Source of the DNA: CAMCHP01 sp036835325
GTDB lineage: Bacteria > Bacteroidota > Bacteroidia > Flavobacteriales_D > Sanyastnellaceae
Direction of reading: 5' to 3'
DNA: 64,000 bases
NCBI GenBank assembly: GCA_036835325.1
Contig: DAITMF010000012.1
Coordinates: 8,448-72,447, forward strand
In this document: positions 1 to 8,520 of the stretch, one piece after another
Numbering within the stretch: position 1 is the first letter of the stretch
How the letters are laid out: each line of letters starts with the position of its first letter
Translations under genes and position numbers: made by a program
Notes under the pieces: model-generated
The model's input: the letters and a program-made list of their open reading frames with translations, nothing else
Databases searched by the model: none
What the model was told of the DNA's origin: nothing

Positions 1-984
1 TCAGTTGTGGCTGCGGATGGTAGTTTCAGCATTGTGCCTTCACCGGCGCTTGACTACAACTTTTTCAGGCTTTTTGTCGATGCCCAGAACAGCATTGTGT
101 TCATCGGAGATTCGGTGTCAGGTATTCAATTTACCGCAACGTACGGCGCGTTCGAGTCAGAGCGCAAAGTGAAAGGCAACCGCGATTCTGAGCTGCTATT
201 TGGTTTCTACGACAAGGTTCGGCCCATGGTTGAGCAAGAACAAGAGTTGAGCAAAAAGACCAAGAACCCAAGCGTTTCGAGCGAAGAACGCTCGCAAGCA
301 CTCAGTCAATTGGTTGAGCTAAAGAAGGCCAAGCGAGAGGCATGCCTCCAGTTTATTGAACAGAACCCCGGCTCACCAGCCGCCATGGCGGCACTGGAAG
401 AGCTTAATTTCAACGAAGACAAAGTCGCCTATCAAAAGGTGCTCGACGGTTTGAAGGGAAGCTTTGATCACACGGTGTATTACAAACGCCTCGTTGACCA
501 GTTTGCCAATGCAGAGCGCCAAGAAAAACTAAAAAGCCAACCGCAAAAAAACGGTTTGTACTCAACCGGCATGGACGCTCCAGACATTGTCATGGCCGAC
601 CCTTCAGGCCAGCCACGTAAGCTGAGCGACTTGCGCGGAAAAGTGGTACTGATTGACTTTTGGGCTTCATGGTGCGGCCCGTGCCGTCGTGAAAACCCGA
701 GTGTTGTGCGTACCTACAACCAATACAAGAGCAAAGGGTTTGAAATTTTCAGCGTATCGCTTGACAGCGACAAGGCGAAATGGCAGGCTGCTATCGCACA
801 AGACGGTCTGATTTGGGAAAACCATGTGAGCGACCTCCAAGGGTGGCAAAACGGTGCTGCGCAGCAATACGGCATTAGCAGCATTCCGCATACCATCTTA
901 GTGGGACCCGATGGGAAAATCATCGCCACGCACTTGCGTGGTCAACAACTCGAACAAGCCCTTAAAGCAGAGTTTGGCAGCTAA
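1..984 (+). CDS. TlpA-like thioredoxin-fold protein, N-terminus missing
   Basis: Periplasmic or membrane-facing thiol-disulfide oxidoreductase of the TlpA/ResA (AhpC-TSA/redoxin) type. The frame is open to the left edge, so the true start and any signal peptide lie outside the window. The GTG at position 7 is only the first possible start codon. The N-terminal half resembles the DUF4369 region that precedes thioredoxin domains in Bacteroidota, with a charged helical linker (roughly nt 220-540). The C-terminal half is the thioredoxin domain, with active site WCGPC (nt 670-684) and the cis-proline loop SSIPHT. Its thioredoxin domain closely resembles that of the gene at 52835 (shared WASWCGPCRRENP), so the two are paralogs. 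The stop codon overlaps the lpxH start (TAATG), which suggests translational coupling. The substrate is unknown. Confidence 0.9.
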   Translation, partial: SVVAADGSFSIVPSPALDYNFFRLFVDAQNSIVFIGDSVSGIQFTATYGAFESERKVKGNRDSELLFGFYDKVRPMVEQEQELSKKTKNPSVSSEERSQALSQLVELKKAKREACLQFIEQNPGSPAAMAALEELNFNEDKVAYQKVLDGLKGSFDHTVYYKRLVDQFANAERQEKLKSQPQKNGLYSTGMDAPDIVMADPSGQPRKLSDLRGKVVLIDFWASWCGPCRRENPSVVRTYNQYKSKGFEIFSVSLDSDKAKWQAAIAQDGLIWENHVSDLQGWQNGAAQQYGISSIPHTILVGPDGKIIATHLRGQQLEQALKAEFGS

Positions 985-1793
985 TGCGGGGACTTCCCAC
1001 AACGTCATTGGGTGAAACGCGTCAACTTCGCGAAGGCAAAAAAATCTACTTTGCTTCTGACTTTCACTTGGGCATCGATGGGAAGACATCGAGCCGTGAT
1101 CGCGAAAAATTGCTGGTCAAATGGTTGCGCGAAGTCGCCAAAGATGCCGAAGAGATTTATTTAGTCGGCGATTTGTTCGACTTTTGGTTCGAGTACAAAG
1201 AAGCAGTGCCACGCGGTTTTACCCGTGTACTTGGCACACTGGCTGAATTGACTGACTCAGGGCTTCCGATTCACGTTTTTACCGGCAACCACGACATGTG
1301 GATTTTTGACTATCTGCCTAAGGAAACCGGTGTAGTAGTGCACCGTGCTCCCATCGCACGTGATTGGAACAGCGTTCGGTTTTTCATCGGCCATGGCGAT
1401 GGCTTGGGGCCCGGAGATTATGGCTACAAGTTCATTAAACGGGTGTTTGCCAGCAAGGCTTGTCAGTGGCTGTTTGCCCGCTTTCACCCTAATTTCGGCA
1501 TTGCCTTGGCCAACTTTTGGTCGCGAACGAGTCGCAAATCAAGTGCTGAGGCCGACCGCACCTTTTTAGGTGAAGACAACGAATGGCTCGTTCAGTACTG
1601 TCGTGAAGTGTTAGTGCACCAGCATTATGACGTGTTTGTTTTTGGGCATCGCCATTTGCCACTCGACATCGCATTGAATGACACATCGCGTTACATCAAT
1701 TTGGGCGACTGGCTCGGTTATTTTACCTATGCTGTATTTGATGGAAACAGCACCCAATTGCTCAAATACCCCGATCGCGTACCATTCGAATAA
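984..1793 (+). CDS. lpxH: UDP-2,3-diacylglucosamine diphosphatase (LpxH-type)
   Basis: Calcineurin-like metallophosphoesterase that hydrolyses UDP-2,3-diacylglucosamine to lipid X in lipid A synthesis, acting at the inner face of the inner membrane. The 269-aa protein carries the family's metal-binding motifs in order: SDFHLG (D26, H28), VGDLFDFW (D63), GNHDMW (N102-D104), GHGDG and a C-terminal GHRHLP. The length fits Bacteroidota LpxH. The start ATG overlaps the stop of the thioredoxin gene by one base (TAATG). Its last 32 bases overlap the 3' end of the convergent gapA gene. LpxH is assigned from the GHGDG and LFDFWFEY signature; a generic phosphoesterase is the only realistic alternative. 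Confidence 0.88.
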   Translation: MRGLPTTSLGETRQLREGKKIYFASDFHLGIDGKTSSRDREKLLVKWLREVAKDAEEIYLVGDLFDFWFEYKEAVPRGFTRVLGTLAELTDSGLPIHVFTGNHDMWIFDYLPKETGVVVHRAPIARDWNSVRFFIGHGDGLGPGDYGYKFIKRVFASKACQWLFARFHPNFGIALANFWSRTSRKSSAEADRTFLGEDNEWLVQYCREVLVHQHYDVFVFGHRHLPLDIALNDTSRYINLGDWLGYFTYAVFDGNSTQLLKYPDRVPFE

Positions 1794-2769
1794 GGTCAAC
1801 CAAACGGTTGGAGTAGCCTACCTCGTTGTCGTACCAGCCAACAATCTTCACCATGTTCCCGATCACGCTTGTAAGCAATCCGTCGACGATGCATGAGTGC
1901 GGGTTTCCTATGATATCGCTTGAAACAATAGGGTCTTCGGTGTACTTGAGAATGCCTTTGTAACGTCCCTGAGACGCCGATAGGAAGGCCGCGTTCAATG
2001 CCTCAACGCTCATGGGGTTTCGCACAATGGTTGTGATATCGGTCAGCGAGCCATCGGGCACCGGCACTCGGATACCGCATCCGCCCATTTGCATGGCCAG
2101 TTCAGGGAATACCCGCGTAAGCGCTTTGGCAGCACCGGTGGTTGTGGGGACGATTGAAAGCGCTGCGGCGCGGCCTCTGCGCAAATCACGGTGGGGAGTA
2201 TCTTGAAGGTACTGATCACCGGTGTACGAGTGAACGGTGGTTATGTAGCAGCTCTCAATACTGCACAGTTCATGAAGCAATTGAATCATCGGAGCTGCAC
2301 TGTTCGTGGTGCACGATGCATTCGAGATGACCTCCTCCCCTTTCCGAAGCAATTGATCATTCACACCGATGACTATGGTTGGCATAGATTCATCGGTTGG
2401 AGGGGCGCTTACAATGACGCGTCGAGCACCAGCCCTAAGATGCGCATTTGCTTCGGTGCGTGTTTTGTACTTGCCGGTGCAATCAACGACCACATCAACA
2501 TCGAGGCTTCTCCATGGCAGCATTTCGGCTGCCGGTAGCTGAAAAACCTGTGCACGCTGTCGACCGAACTCCAAGGTATCACCCTCCAAAGTGCAATCGT
2601 ACTCGAGGGTTCGGTGTACCGAATCGTACTTGAGCAGGTGGGAAAGGGCTTCTTTCTCGTGCAAGTCATTGATGGCGACAAGGTCTATGTCGGGCGCATG
2701 AGCGAGTATTCGAGCTGTAACTCTCCCTATTCGGCCGAAGCCATTGATTGCAACGCGTAGATTTCCCAT
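1762..2769 (-). CDS. gapA: Type I glyceraldehyde-3-phosphate dehydrogenase
   Basis: Glycolytic and gluconeogenic enzyme that oxidises glyceraldehyde-3-phosphate to 1,3-bisphosphoglycerate with NAD. The 335-aa protein has the Rossmann motif INGFGRIGR (residues 8-16), D35 in AIND (typical of NAD preference), catalytic C153 in SNASCTTN and the base H180 in TTVHSYT. The substrate-loop sequence PTTTGAAKA and C-terminal WYDNEVGYS are intact. The second cysteine of the usual CTTNC motif is serine here (S157); it is not catalytic. The 3' end overlaps lpxH tail-to-tail by 32 bp. The start codon follows the terminator of the upstream gene by only 18 bases or so, leaving almost no room for a leader. Confidence 0.97.
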   Translation of the reverse strand: MGNLRVAINGFGRIGRVTARILAHAPDIDLVAINDLHEKEALSHLLKYDSVHRTLEYDCTLEGDTLEFGRQRAQVFQLPAAEMLPWRSLDVDVVVDCTGKYKTRTEANAHLRAGARRVIVSAPPTDESMPTIVIGVNDQLLRKGEEVISNASCTTNSAAPMIQLLHELCSIESCYITTVHSYTGDQYLQDTPHRDLRRGRAAALSIVPTTTGAAKALTRVFPELAMQMGGCGIRVPVPDGSLTDITTIVRNPMSVEALNAAFLSASQGRYKGILKYTEDPIVSSDIIGNPHSCIVDGLLTSVIGNMVKIVGWYDNEVGYSNRLVDLIRMVRDRGI

Positions 2770-2773
2770 AGGC

Positions 2774-2781
2774 CGAAAGTA
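2774..2781 (-). promoter_or_regulatory. Possible -7 element for gapA (TACTTTCG)
   Basis: On the minus strand TACTTTCG differs by one base from the Bacteroidota -7 consensus TAnnTTTG and ends four bases before the gapA ATG. Transcription would then start at or next to the start codon, giving a leaderless mRNA. No clear -33 TTG is visible, because that position falls in the terminator hairpin. Confidence 0.35.
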
Positions 2782-2808
2782 AAAAAAGCCGACTCATGGT
2801 GAGTCGGC
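2781..2808 (-). terminator. Rho-independent terminator of the 2838-6080 gene
   Basis: Perfect 8-bp stem GCCGACTC/GAGTCGGC (2788-2795 with 2801-2808) and a 5-base loop. On the minus strand it is followed by seven T (2787-2781). It lies 29 bp past the stop of the beta-propeller gene and ends just before gapA. Four T on the plus side make it weakly usable in the other direction. Confidence 0.9.
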
Positions 2809-2837
2809 TTTTCAAAGCATTTACGAATGCTGTATTG

Positions 2838-5800
2838 TTATTTCATCACAACAAAGCGGGTCGTTTTAACTTCACTGCCCATTTCAACGGCAAGAACGTA
2901 GGTGCCTACCGGCAGTTCTGCCACATCGAGCGCAACTTGATGACGACCTTGCGCCATACGTTGCGCTGGAATGTCTTTCACAAATTTGCCTTGAAGGTTG
3001 AAAATCGCCATGCGCACGTTTGCAGTACCTGCGAGGTCAATTACCACTTGAGCAGTTCCATTGGTTACAGGGTTCGGGAACAAATTCAGTGACTGTGCCT
3101 TTGCAACTTCTGGTTTTACATCGTTAACGCTTGTGAATGAGAAGTCACCGTTGCGGAAGATTCCACGTCCGTGAGTTCCAAGGTAGATGTAACCGCTGTT
3201 TGTTGGTTCCGACCAACGTGTGCTTCCTTTCCATTGCTGACGCACGTCAACAACAGGTGCACTGATAAAGTCATCAGAAGCAGACATGCCCGCGTTGCTC
3301 ATCACCCAGTTTTCACCACCGTCATAGGTGATCCAAACACCGTATTCAGCACCTACTACGATGGTATTACCGGTAGCATCAGCCACATCGATGGTTGCAT
3401 CGTAACATGGCATGCGGCCCATTTCGCTTGTTGGGCTAAACCAAATATTTGACCACGTTGGGTTTGCACTGAGTGCGTTGAACGACTCGCGTACTTTACC
3501 GCTGCCGGCTGAACCGTAGCCTCCAACTGTGATTACCACGTGGTTCGGGTCATTTGGATCGATTGCTATACCGGTCACTGCCGCTCCGCCTGATGAGTGG
3601 ATCAATTGCCAGTTCAATGCATCGGCGAAGTTGTTATTGTCTGCGTCTGCGTCATCACCTTCAAATTGGATGTTGCGCAAACCGGTTACTCGCCAAAGTT
3701 GACCATTCCAACCACTGATGAACATAACGTCGCCAGCTTCAGGGTGATCACCCACTACGAATTCCATGTCTTTTGTACCACCTCCGCCAGGAGCATTGCC
3801 CAAACGGAACCAATTTGGTGAAGTATTAAAGTTGAGCGCATTGCGGGTCATCCATACGCCTTCAGCCCCGCGGAAACCCACCGCCAACATCACTGTGTAG
3901 GGGTCTTGGATCAAACGCTGCTCACGCACCTCGAACAGGGTATCGGCAGCGTAGAAGTAGGTTGTATCACAGTCAATCTCCGTTTCAAAAATAGGAACAG
4001 TCGCGTAGGTGGTATCTGCACCAATCTGGTAGCACTGCACATCTTCAATGATGGTGCCATTGGGCAATTCAATCACAATGTTCACACAGGTATCAATTGG
4101 AGTGATGGTATCGATAACCTCTTGCTCGCCGATTTGCACCTCGGTGGTATCGCAATCGAGAATAATCTCAGTCAATTCTTGTGGCTCAAGCCAGAAGTAA
4201 TTCGGGTCACTATCACCTGTAAAGGGCTCATCCAAGGTCATTGCCGGACGGATGAGCTCTTCCCAGAACCGGAGTTCATCGCCTTCTTCAAGGGTGTAGG
4301 TGAACTCAAGGTCCATGTTGTTCGTGGTCATGGCGAACGACGAATCTGTGATGGTTTCTTCGTATGGGTTGATCAACAACAAGGTTTGTTGGCTCAATTC
4401 GTCTTCCGTGTCTTCGTAGAGTTGGATGGTTGTGTAGAACTGACCTATTTCACCATCGGCATTGCCGAGCGCGAGTACACGATCATCGTAGATAAATGAA
4501 ATCGCACCGTCATTCGATGCCCTGTAGAGCACACCATACTGAGAAGTAGTAAAGGCAATTTGACGATCGGTTTCTGTAACCTGTGGCACAGCAGCATCAA
4601 AACCATCACCTCCGGTTATATCTATACCCTGCTGGTTTGAGATGAACGAACCGTCGAACGGAATGAAGTGGCTTCCGTTGTCTTGGGTACCACCAACAGC
4701 ACCACCGGTAGGAGTGAAATCAATTCCGTAGTACTGAACCGTATTGTAACCACGGTTTGAGCTGATGTATGTTTGGCCGTTGTTATTTGAACGGTATATG
4801 CCACCATCTGTGGTCACCCACAATACACCTGCAGGAGAATAAACAATCTCGTGAATGTCAACGTGCATTGAAGTGGGCACCGTTGGCGCGGTGAACGGCA
4901 ATGCTGCGAGCTCTGCTTGGTAGTTGGGGCCACAACGCCAAAACTCAATACCGCCGACGTAGGCAATGTTGGGCTCATTCGGTGACGCACCAATGGTAAG
5001 GTCGTAAATGCCTTGACCGCGAGGGAGCGGGGTGACATTCGCGATGCCCGAAGGCCAAATGTTTGACCAAGTTTGACCGGCATCGGAAGAGTGGTAAACA
5101 CCGCCGAAGAAACCGCCAGTGGTAGAAAAAAGTGCATAAGCCACGTCAGGGTGCTGAGGCACTACGTAAACACGTGCACGGCCCATACCTGATTGAGGCA
5201 AGGTACCTGGATCATTGCTACCACCGAATACACCTTCAAAGCTTGTATGTGTATTGTCGGTCGAGCGGTATACGCGTCCTGCACCCATTGAGACAAGCAT
5301 GTAACTTCCGTCATGAGCAATGTGAATGTCTTGACATACTTGGCTTGGAAGACCGCCACCTACGGCAGTAAAGCTCGTGCCTTCAATGTAGCCAAATCCT
5401 TGGTTACTACCTACCCATACGCGATTGGGACGAATCGGGTCTGTTTCAAGTGCTTCGACGGCAGTCCAGCCGTTGGAACCCAAGAAGCCGGGGTCGGTGT
5501 CTGCAAGAATTTCCCAAGTAGCTCCCATGTCGGTTGAACGCCAAACGCCACGACCGAGGTAACCTGAGCTACCATCACCGCTTGCGAAATCAAACAGTGA
5601 CCCAGTACCAACGTACAAGTCACCGTTTCCTGCACGGGCGATTGAACCGATCATCATGTTAGGGAAGGAGGTCATTTGCGACCAGTTGTTTCCTCCGTTA
5701 AACGATTGCCAGAGACCACCGGATACACCACCGGAAATGATGTGATCTTCAGTCACTACAAGAAGTGCACGGGTACGACCACCTACGTTGTCTGGCCCCA

Positions 5801-6080
5801 TTTCTTCCCATTCAAGAGGATTTTCCTTCGTAGCCGCTTCTTTGGCCATTTTAGCCACAGCAGCGCGTAGTCTGATGAGGTCTTCTGACTCAACCTGTCC
5901 TGTCTCAATGTTACCACGCATTCTACGCCAGTACTCGGCGGCTGCGTGGGGCTCTTGAGCGGTTGCCTGCGCTGAGCGTGGAGTATAGTCCACTGTAGCG
6001 CTATTGGGGGCAGCCAACATGACCGCAACAACAGCAGCTGCGGCGATACCGGTTACATAAAGTAGCGTTCTCATTCTCAT
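2838..6080 (-). CDS. Secreted beta-propeller (BNR/sortilin-like) protein with T9SS type A tail
   Basis: Large exported protein of 1080 aa. An N-terminal signal peptide (about residues 1-28, hydrophobic core rich in Ala and Val) is followed by a body with many BNR/Asp-box-like turns (NGGNNW, DMGATW, DAGQTW, NNGQTY, DGGENW). These are typical of sortilin/Vps10-like and glycosidase-like beta-propellers. Residues about 560-730 form an unusual acidic insert with repeated DCDTT and CxN/CY patterns that interrupts the propeller. The last 80 residues are a type A T9SS sorting domain (NLFPNP near its start, PVGTYVL near the end), so the protein should be exported through the outer membrane by T9SS and anchored or released. 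No catalytic residues can be assigned. It is a single-gene unit with its own terminator. Confidence 0.88.
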   Translation of the reverse strand: MRMRTLLYVTGIAAAAVVAVMLAAPNSATVDYTPRSAQATAQEPHAAAEYWRRMRGNIETGQVESEDLIRLRAAVAKMAKEAATKENPLEWEEMGPDNVGGRTRALLVVTEDHIISGGVSGGLWQSFNGGNNWSQMTSFPNMMIGSIARAGNGDLYVGTGSLFDFASGDGSSGYLGRGVWRSTDMGATWEILADTDPGFLGSNGWTAVEALETDPIRPNRVWVGSNQGFGYIEGTSFTAVGGGLPSQVCQDIHIAHDGSYMLVSMGAGRVYRSTDNTHTSFEGVFGGSNDPGTLPQSGMGRARVYVVPQHPDVAYALFSTTGGFFGGVYHSSDAGQTWSNIWPSGIANVTPLPRGQGIYDLTIGASPNEPNIAYVGGIEFWRCGPNYQAELAALPFTAPTVPTSMHVDIHEIVYSPAGVLWVTTDGGIYRSNNNGQTYISSNRGYNTVQYYGIDFTPTGGAVGGTQDNGSHFIPFDGSFISNQQGIDITGGDGFDAAVPQVTETDRQIAFTTSQYGVLYRASNDGAISFIYDDRVLALGNADGEIGQFYTTIQLYEDTEDELSQQTLLLINPYEETITDSSFAMTTNNMDLEFTYTLEEGDELRFWEELIRPAMTLDEPFTGDSDPNYFWLEPQELTEIILDCDTTEVQIGEQEVIDTITPIDTCVNIVIELPNGTIIEDVQCYQIGADTTYATVPIFETEIDCDTTYFYAADTLFEVREQRLIQDPYTVMLAVGFRGAEGVWMTRNALNFNTSPNWFRLGNAPGGGGTKDMEFVVGDHPEAGDVMFISGWNGQLWRVTGLRNIQFEGDDADADNNNFADALNWQLIHSSGGAAVTGIAIDPNDPNHVVITVGGYGSAGSGKVRESFNALSANPTWSNIWFSPTSEMGRMPCYDATIDVADATGNTIVVGAEYGVWITYDGGENWVMSNAGMSASDDFISAPVVDVRQQWKGSTRWSEPTNSGYIYLGTHGRGIFRNGDFSFTSVNDVKPEVAKAQSLNLFPNPVTNGTAQVVIDLAGTANVRMAIFNLQGKFVKDIPAQRMAQGRHQVALDVAELPVGTYVLAVEMGSEVKTTRFVVMK

Positions 6081-6195
6081 AAATCAGATAGATTTTTCCG
6101 AAACAATTGGCGAGCAATTTACAAACTTTTGACCTTGCTCCGCGGTCAGGTTTTGGTTATATGGGCACTTAATTATACAAGTCAAACGTCCAATT

Positions 6196-7086
6196 TCAGA
6201 ACACGTGTTTCTCTGCATGGTACGAGGAGCGCACAAGTGGGCCGCTTTCTACGAACCTAAATCCTTTCTGCAATCCGATGCGCTCATACTCTGCGAATTT
6301 CTCAGGATGGATGAACTCTGCCACGGGCAAATGCCTCGGCGTAGGCTGCAAATACTGCCCAAGCGTCAGTACGTCAACTCCGACAGAACGTAAGTCGTCC
6401 ATGGTTTCAATGACCTCATCTTGGGTTTCACCCAGCCCGAGCATGACCCCTGACTTGGTTTTCATGCCTCCTGCTTTAAGGCGCCTCAGCACTTCAAGAC
6501 TGCGGTCATATTTCGCTTGGATGCGCACTTGCTTGGTCAATCGACGCACTGTTTCAAGGTTATGTGACACGATTTCAGGAGCAACATCGATGATACGTTG
6601 AAGGTTCTCCCATTTGCCTGCAAAATCAGGAATGAGGGTTTCGAGTGTTGTATCGGGTGAATGCCTGCGGATGGCGCGCACGGTCGCTGCCCACAACTCG
6701 CTACCGCCATCGGCCAAGTCGTCGCGGTCAACCGAGGTGACGACTGCGTGCTTAACGCCCATCAACTTGACTGAGTTGGCCACGCGAGCGGGCTCGAAAG
6801 GATCGGCTTCCAATGGTTTCCCGGTGGCAACTGAACAAAATCCGCACGAGCGCGTGCAGATGTTGCCCAAAATCATAAAGGTGGCCGTGCCTTCGCCCCA
6901 GCATTCCCCCATGTTCGGACAGTTCCCACTCTCACAAATCGTATGAAGCTTGTGGTCACTCACCAACTGACGAACCTTCTTATAGGATTCGCCCGTAGGC
7001 AACTTCACCCTCAACCACTTGGGTTTGGGTGTGCGCTCTCTCACTGCATTCTCGACTGGATTTGCCTCGGTCATTCGTTTATTCAT
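6196..7086 (-). CDS. lipA: Lipoyl synthase
   Basis: Radical SAM enzyme that inserts two sulfur atoms into protein-bound octanoyl groups to make lipoyl cofactor for 2-oxoacid dehydrogenases and the glycine cleavage system. The 296-aa protein has both iron-sulfur cluster motifs: the auxiliary cluster cysteines C51, C56 and C62 (CESGNC...EC) and the radical SAM CxxxCxxC (C77, C81, C84 in CTRSCGFC). The C-terminal RSSYHAE supplies the conserved serine ligand. The first ATG overlaps the stop of the upstream outer-membrane-protein gene by 8 bp (ATGAATAA), so the pair is probably co-transcribed. A second ATG four codons in is an alternative start. Confidence 0.97.
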   Translation of the reverse strand: MNKRMTEANPVENAVRERTPKPKWLRVKLPTGESYKKVRQLVSDHKLHTICESGNCPNMGECWGEGTATFMILGNICTRSCGFCSVATGKPLEADPFEPARVANSVKLMGVKHAVVTSVDRDDLADGGSELWAATVRAIRRHSPDTTLETLIPDFAGKWENLQRIIDVAPEIVSHNLETVRRLTKQVRIQAKYDRSLEVLRRLKAGGMKTKSGVMLGLGETQDEVIETMDDLRSVGVDVLTLGQYLQPTPRHLPVAEFIHPEKFAEYERIGLQKGFRFVESGPLVRSSYHAEKHVF

Positions 7087-7840
7087 TGAATTTGCTTCCG
7101 AAGAAGAAGTTCACATAAAAAGTGAGAAAGACTTGTTTGTTTCGTTCGATGATGTTTTCAGCCATGATTGGAATCTGGCGGGCATAAGCGTCAACCGCAA
7201 AGCCCACATCCAAACCTTTCAAGCGATCTTTCTCGTTGGAGTATTCAAAGTTAAACGCAAATTTAAAGAAGGCACCCGGATGAATGCTCAATTCGTTCAA
7301 ACCATTCAACCCTGATGCTCGTCCGTAAATTGATTCATAGGTGTGTTCTGTTGGGTCGTAACGCTCCACTGCTAGGTACTCGTATGGAATTCTTGGGTAG
7401 CCTATCTCGAGGTAAATGGGTTTTGTGATGCCCAACGACGGGCCCGCATGCCACGTGTAACCCACCGAAACACCGCTGGTTCGCACCTTTTCTGTAATGA
7501 CCTTTTTCACTCCGAATGAGGGCCGAACGACAAAAAAGTTGTTCACCTTGCCGAACACATAGCTTCGTCCGTCTTCATATACCGGGTTGAAGCTTCGAAT
7601 TTCTTTGTCGTGGCGCATCGTTAGTACTTCTCCGCCGAACAGCAGTACTTTCTTCACTCCCCGGAAGCGCCCTGCGTAGATGTAGGCGCCCAAACCATTT
7701 GTGTGCAAGATTCCACCTCCATGTACCTGTTTGCGGTAAATGACTGTGGGCTCATCGTACAAATCACCCAATGCGCTTTGGGCAGAGGCATCCTCTGTCA
7801 TCCATCCAAGCAAAAAGAGCAAAACGAAAAGCCTGTACAT
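7079..7840 (-). CDS. Predicted outer-membrane beta-barrel protein, function unknown
   Basis: 253-aa protein with a cleavable signal peptide (MYRLFVLLFLLGWM... ending ASAQS). The body alternates polar and aromatic residues in short strands and ends in the aromatic-rich VNFFFGSKFN, as outer-membrane barrels do. I chose the ATG at 7840 because the signal peptide begins there; an upstream in-frame ATG at 7885 would add 15 residues that do not fit a leader. I do not recognise a named family. It precedes and overlaps lipA by 8 bp, which may only reflect genome compaction. About 70 bp separate it from the divergent OsmC gene. Confidence 0.7.
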   Translation of the reverse strand: MYRLFVLLFLLGWMTEDASAQSALGDLYDEPTVIYRKQVHGGGILHTNGLGAYIYAGRFRGVKKVLLFGGEVLTMRHDKEIRSFNPVYEDGRSYVFGKVNNFFVVRPSFGVKKVITEKVRTSGVSVGYTWHAGPSLGITKPIYLEIGYPRIPYEYLAVERYDPTEHTYESIYGRASGLNGLNELSIHPGAFFKFAFNFEYSNEKDRLKGLDVGFAVDAYARQIPIMAENIIERNKQVFLTFYVNFFFGSKFNE

Positions 7841-7912
7841 TTGAGGGGTTTTAACGTTCCAATCTGTAAATATACAATATAACAACGCCCTTACCCTACA
7901 ACGTGTTCACCC

Positions 7913-8317
7913 ATGAAGTTTGAAATCCACTACCACGGCGAGTTGCGCACTGAAATCCGGCACGAAGGTTCAGGCGAACGAATTGCCACTGACGCACCTG
8001 TTGATAACAACGGACAAGGCAGGTTTTTCTCGCCAACTGACCTTACGGCATCGTCGTTGGCGGCGTGCATGATGACCTTGATTGGCATCACTGCGGCCAA
8101 CCACAACATTGTGCTGCAAAACATGAAAGCCACGGCTGAGAAAACCATGGCGTCAAATCCGCGCCGCATTGCGCAGATACATATATATATAGAACTGAGT
8201 GCCGAAGATCTTACCGATCGGCACAAATCAGTACTTGAAGCAGCCGCCCGAAATTGCCCGGTAGCGAAGAGCCTTCACCCCGACATTGAGCAGCGCCTAG
8301 ACCTGCGCTTCAGTTAG
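7913..8317 (+). CDS. OsmC family peroxiredoxin-like protein
   Basis: 134-aa cytosolic OsmC/Ohr-fold protein; family members reduce organic hydroperoxides or persulfides with a pair of reactive cysteines. Both are present: C52 in LAACMMT and C115 in NCPVAKS, with the supporting motif FSPTDL just before the first. It is shorter at the N-terminus than Ohr and closest to the general OsmC (YhfA-like) group. A short ATATATATATA run lies inside the gene (about 8179-8191) without breaking the frame. Its 3' end overlaps by 8 bp the end of the small lipoprotein gene on the other strand. Confidence 0.9.
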   Translation: MKFEIHYHGELRTEIRHEGSGERIATDAPVDNNGQGRFFSPTDLTASSLAACMMTLIGITAANHNIVLQNMKATAEKTMASNPRRIAQIHIYIELSAEDLTDRHKSVLEAAARNCPVAKSLHPDIEQRLDLRFS

Positions 8318-8441
8318 GCTGAGCTTCGCTCTCCAACTCTACATTGCTATACGCAGCGCAGGTTTGCTTTTGCGGTGTGCACGAGGCAAATACTGTAGTG
8401 ATTGCAACAAAGAGGAGAATCAGGCCGAATGCTTTTTTCAT
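8310..8441 (-). CDS. Small lipoprotein, 43 aa
   Basis: Short reading frame found by reading the minus strand of the gap between the OsmC and Omp85 genes. It runs from ATG at 8441 to TGA at 8312-8310. The product begins MKKAFGLILLFVAITT, a textbook lipoprotein signal with positive n-region and hydrophobic core. This is followed by a lipobox-like VFASC and a mature part of about 24 residues containing TCAAYSNVELESEAQ. The mature peptide would be lipid-anchored and mostly acidic. Tiny lipoproteins of this kind, with a second Cys in a CAAY context, are familiar to me from Flavobacteria, but I know no function. No other gene explains these 200 bp. Confidence 0.7.
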   Translation of the reverse strand: MKKAFGLILLFVAITTVFASCTPQKQTCAAYSNVELESEAQPN

Positions 8442-8490
8442 TGTTTCAGGTATTAATCATACTATCGTAGATGCGAAAGTTGTTCATTCT

Positions 8491-8501
8491 ACAGTTACTG
8501 T
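8491..8501. promoter_or_regulatory. Perfect dyad ACAGT-T-ACTGT in a divergent promoter region
   Basis: An 11-bp perfect palindrome between the small lipoprotein gene (minus) and the Omp85 gene (plus). It is 50 bp upstream of the former and 20 bp upstream of the latter, where an operator for either would sit. No cognate regulator is apparent. Confidence 0.25.
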
Positions 8502-8520
8502 TTACGACGAGAATTGAGAT

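Noticed and set aside
3906..4499. 197-codon plus-strand open frame opposite the beta-propeller gene
   Set aside because: It is an antisense shadow of the real minus-strand gene, with no recognisable motif, leader or promoter.
8178..8192. ATATATATATA run in the OsmC gene as a slippage site
   Set aside because: It is short and the frame continues with conserved residues on both sides, including the second active-site Cys.
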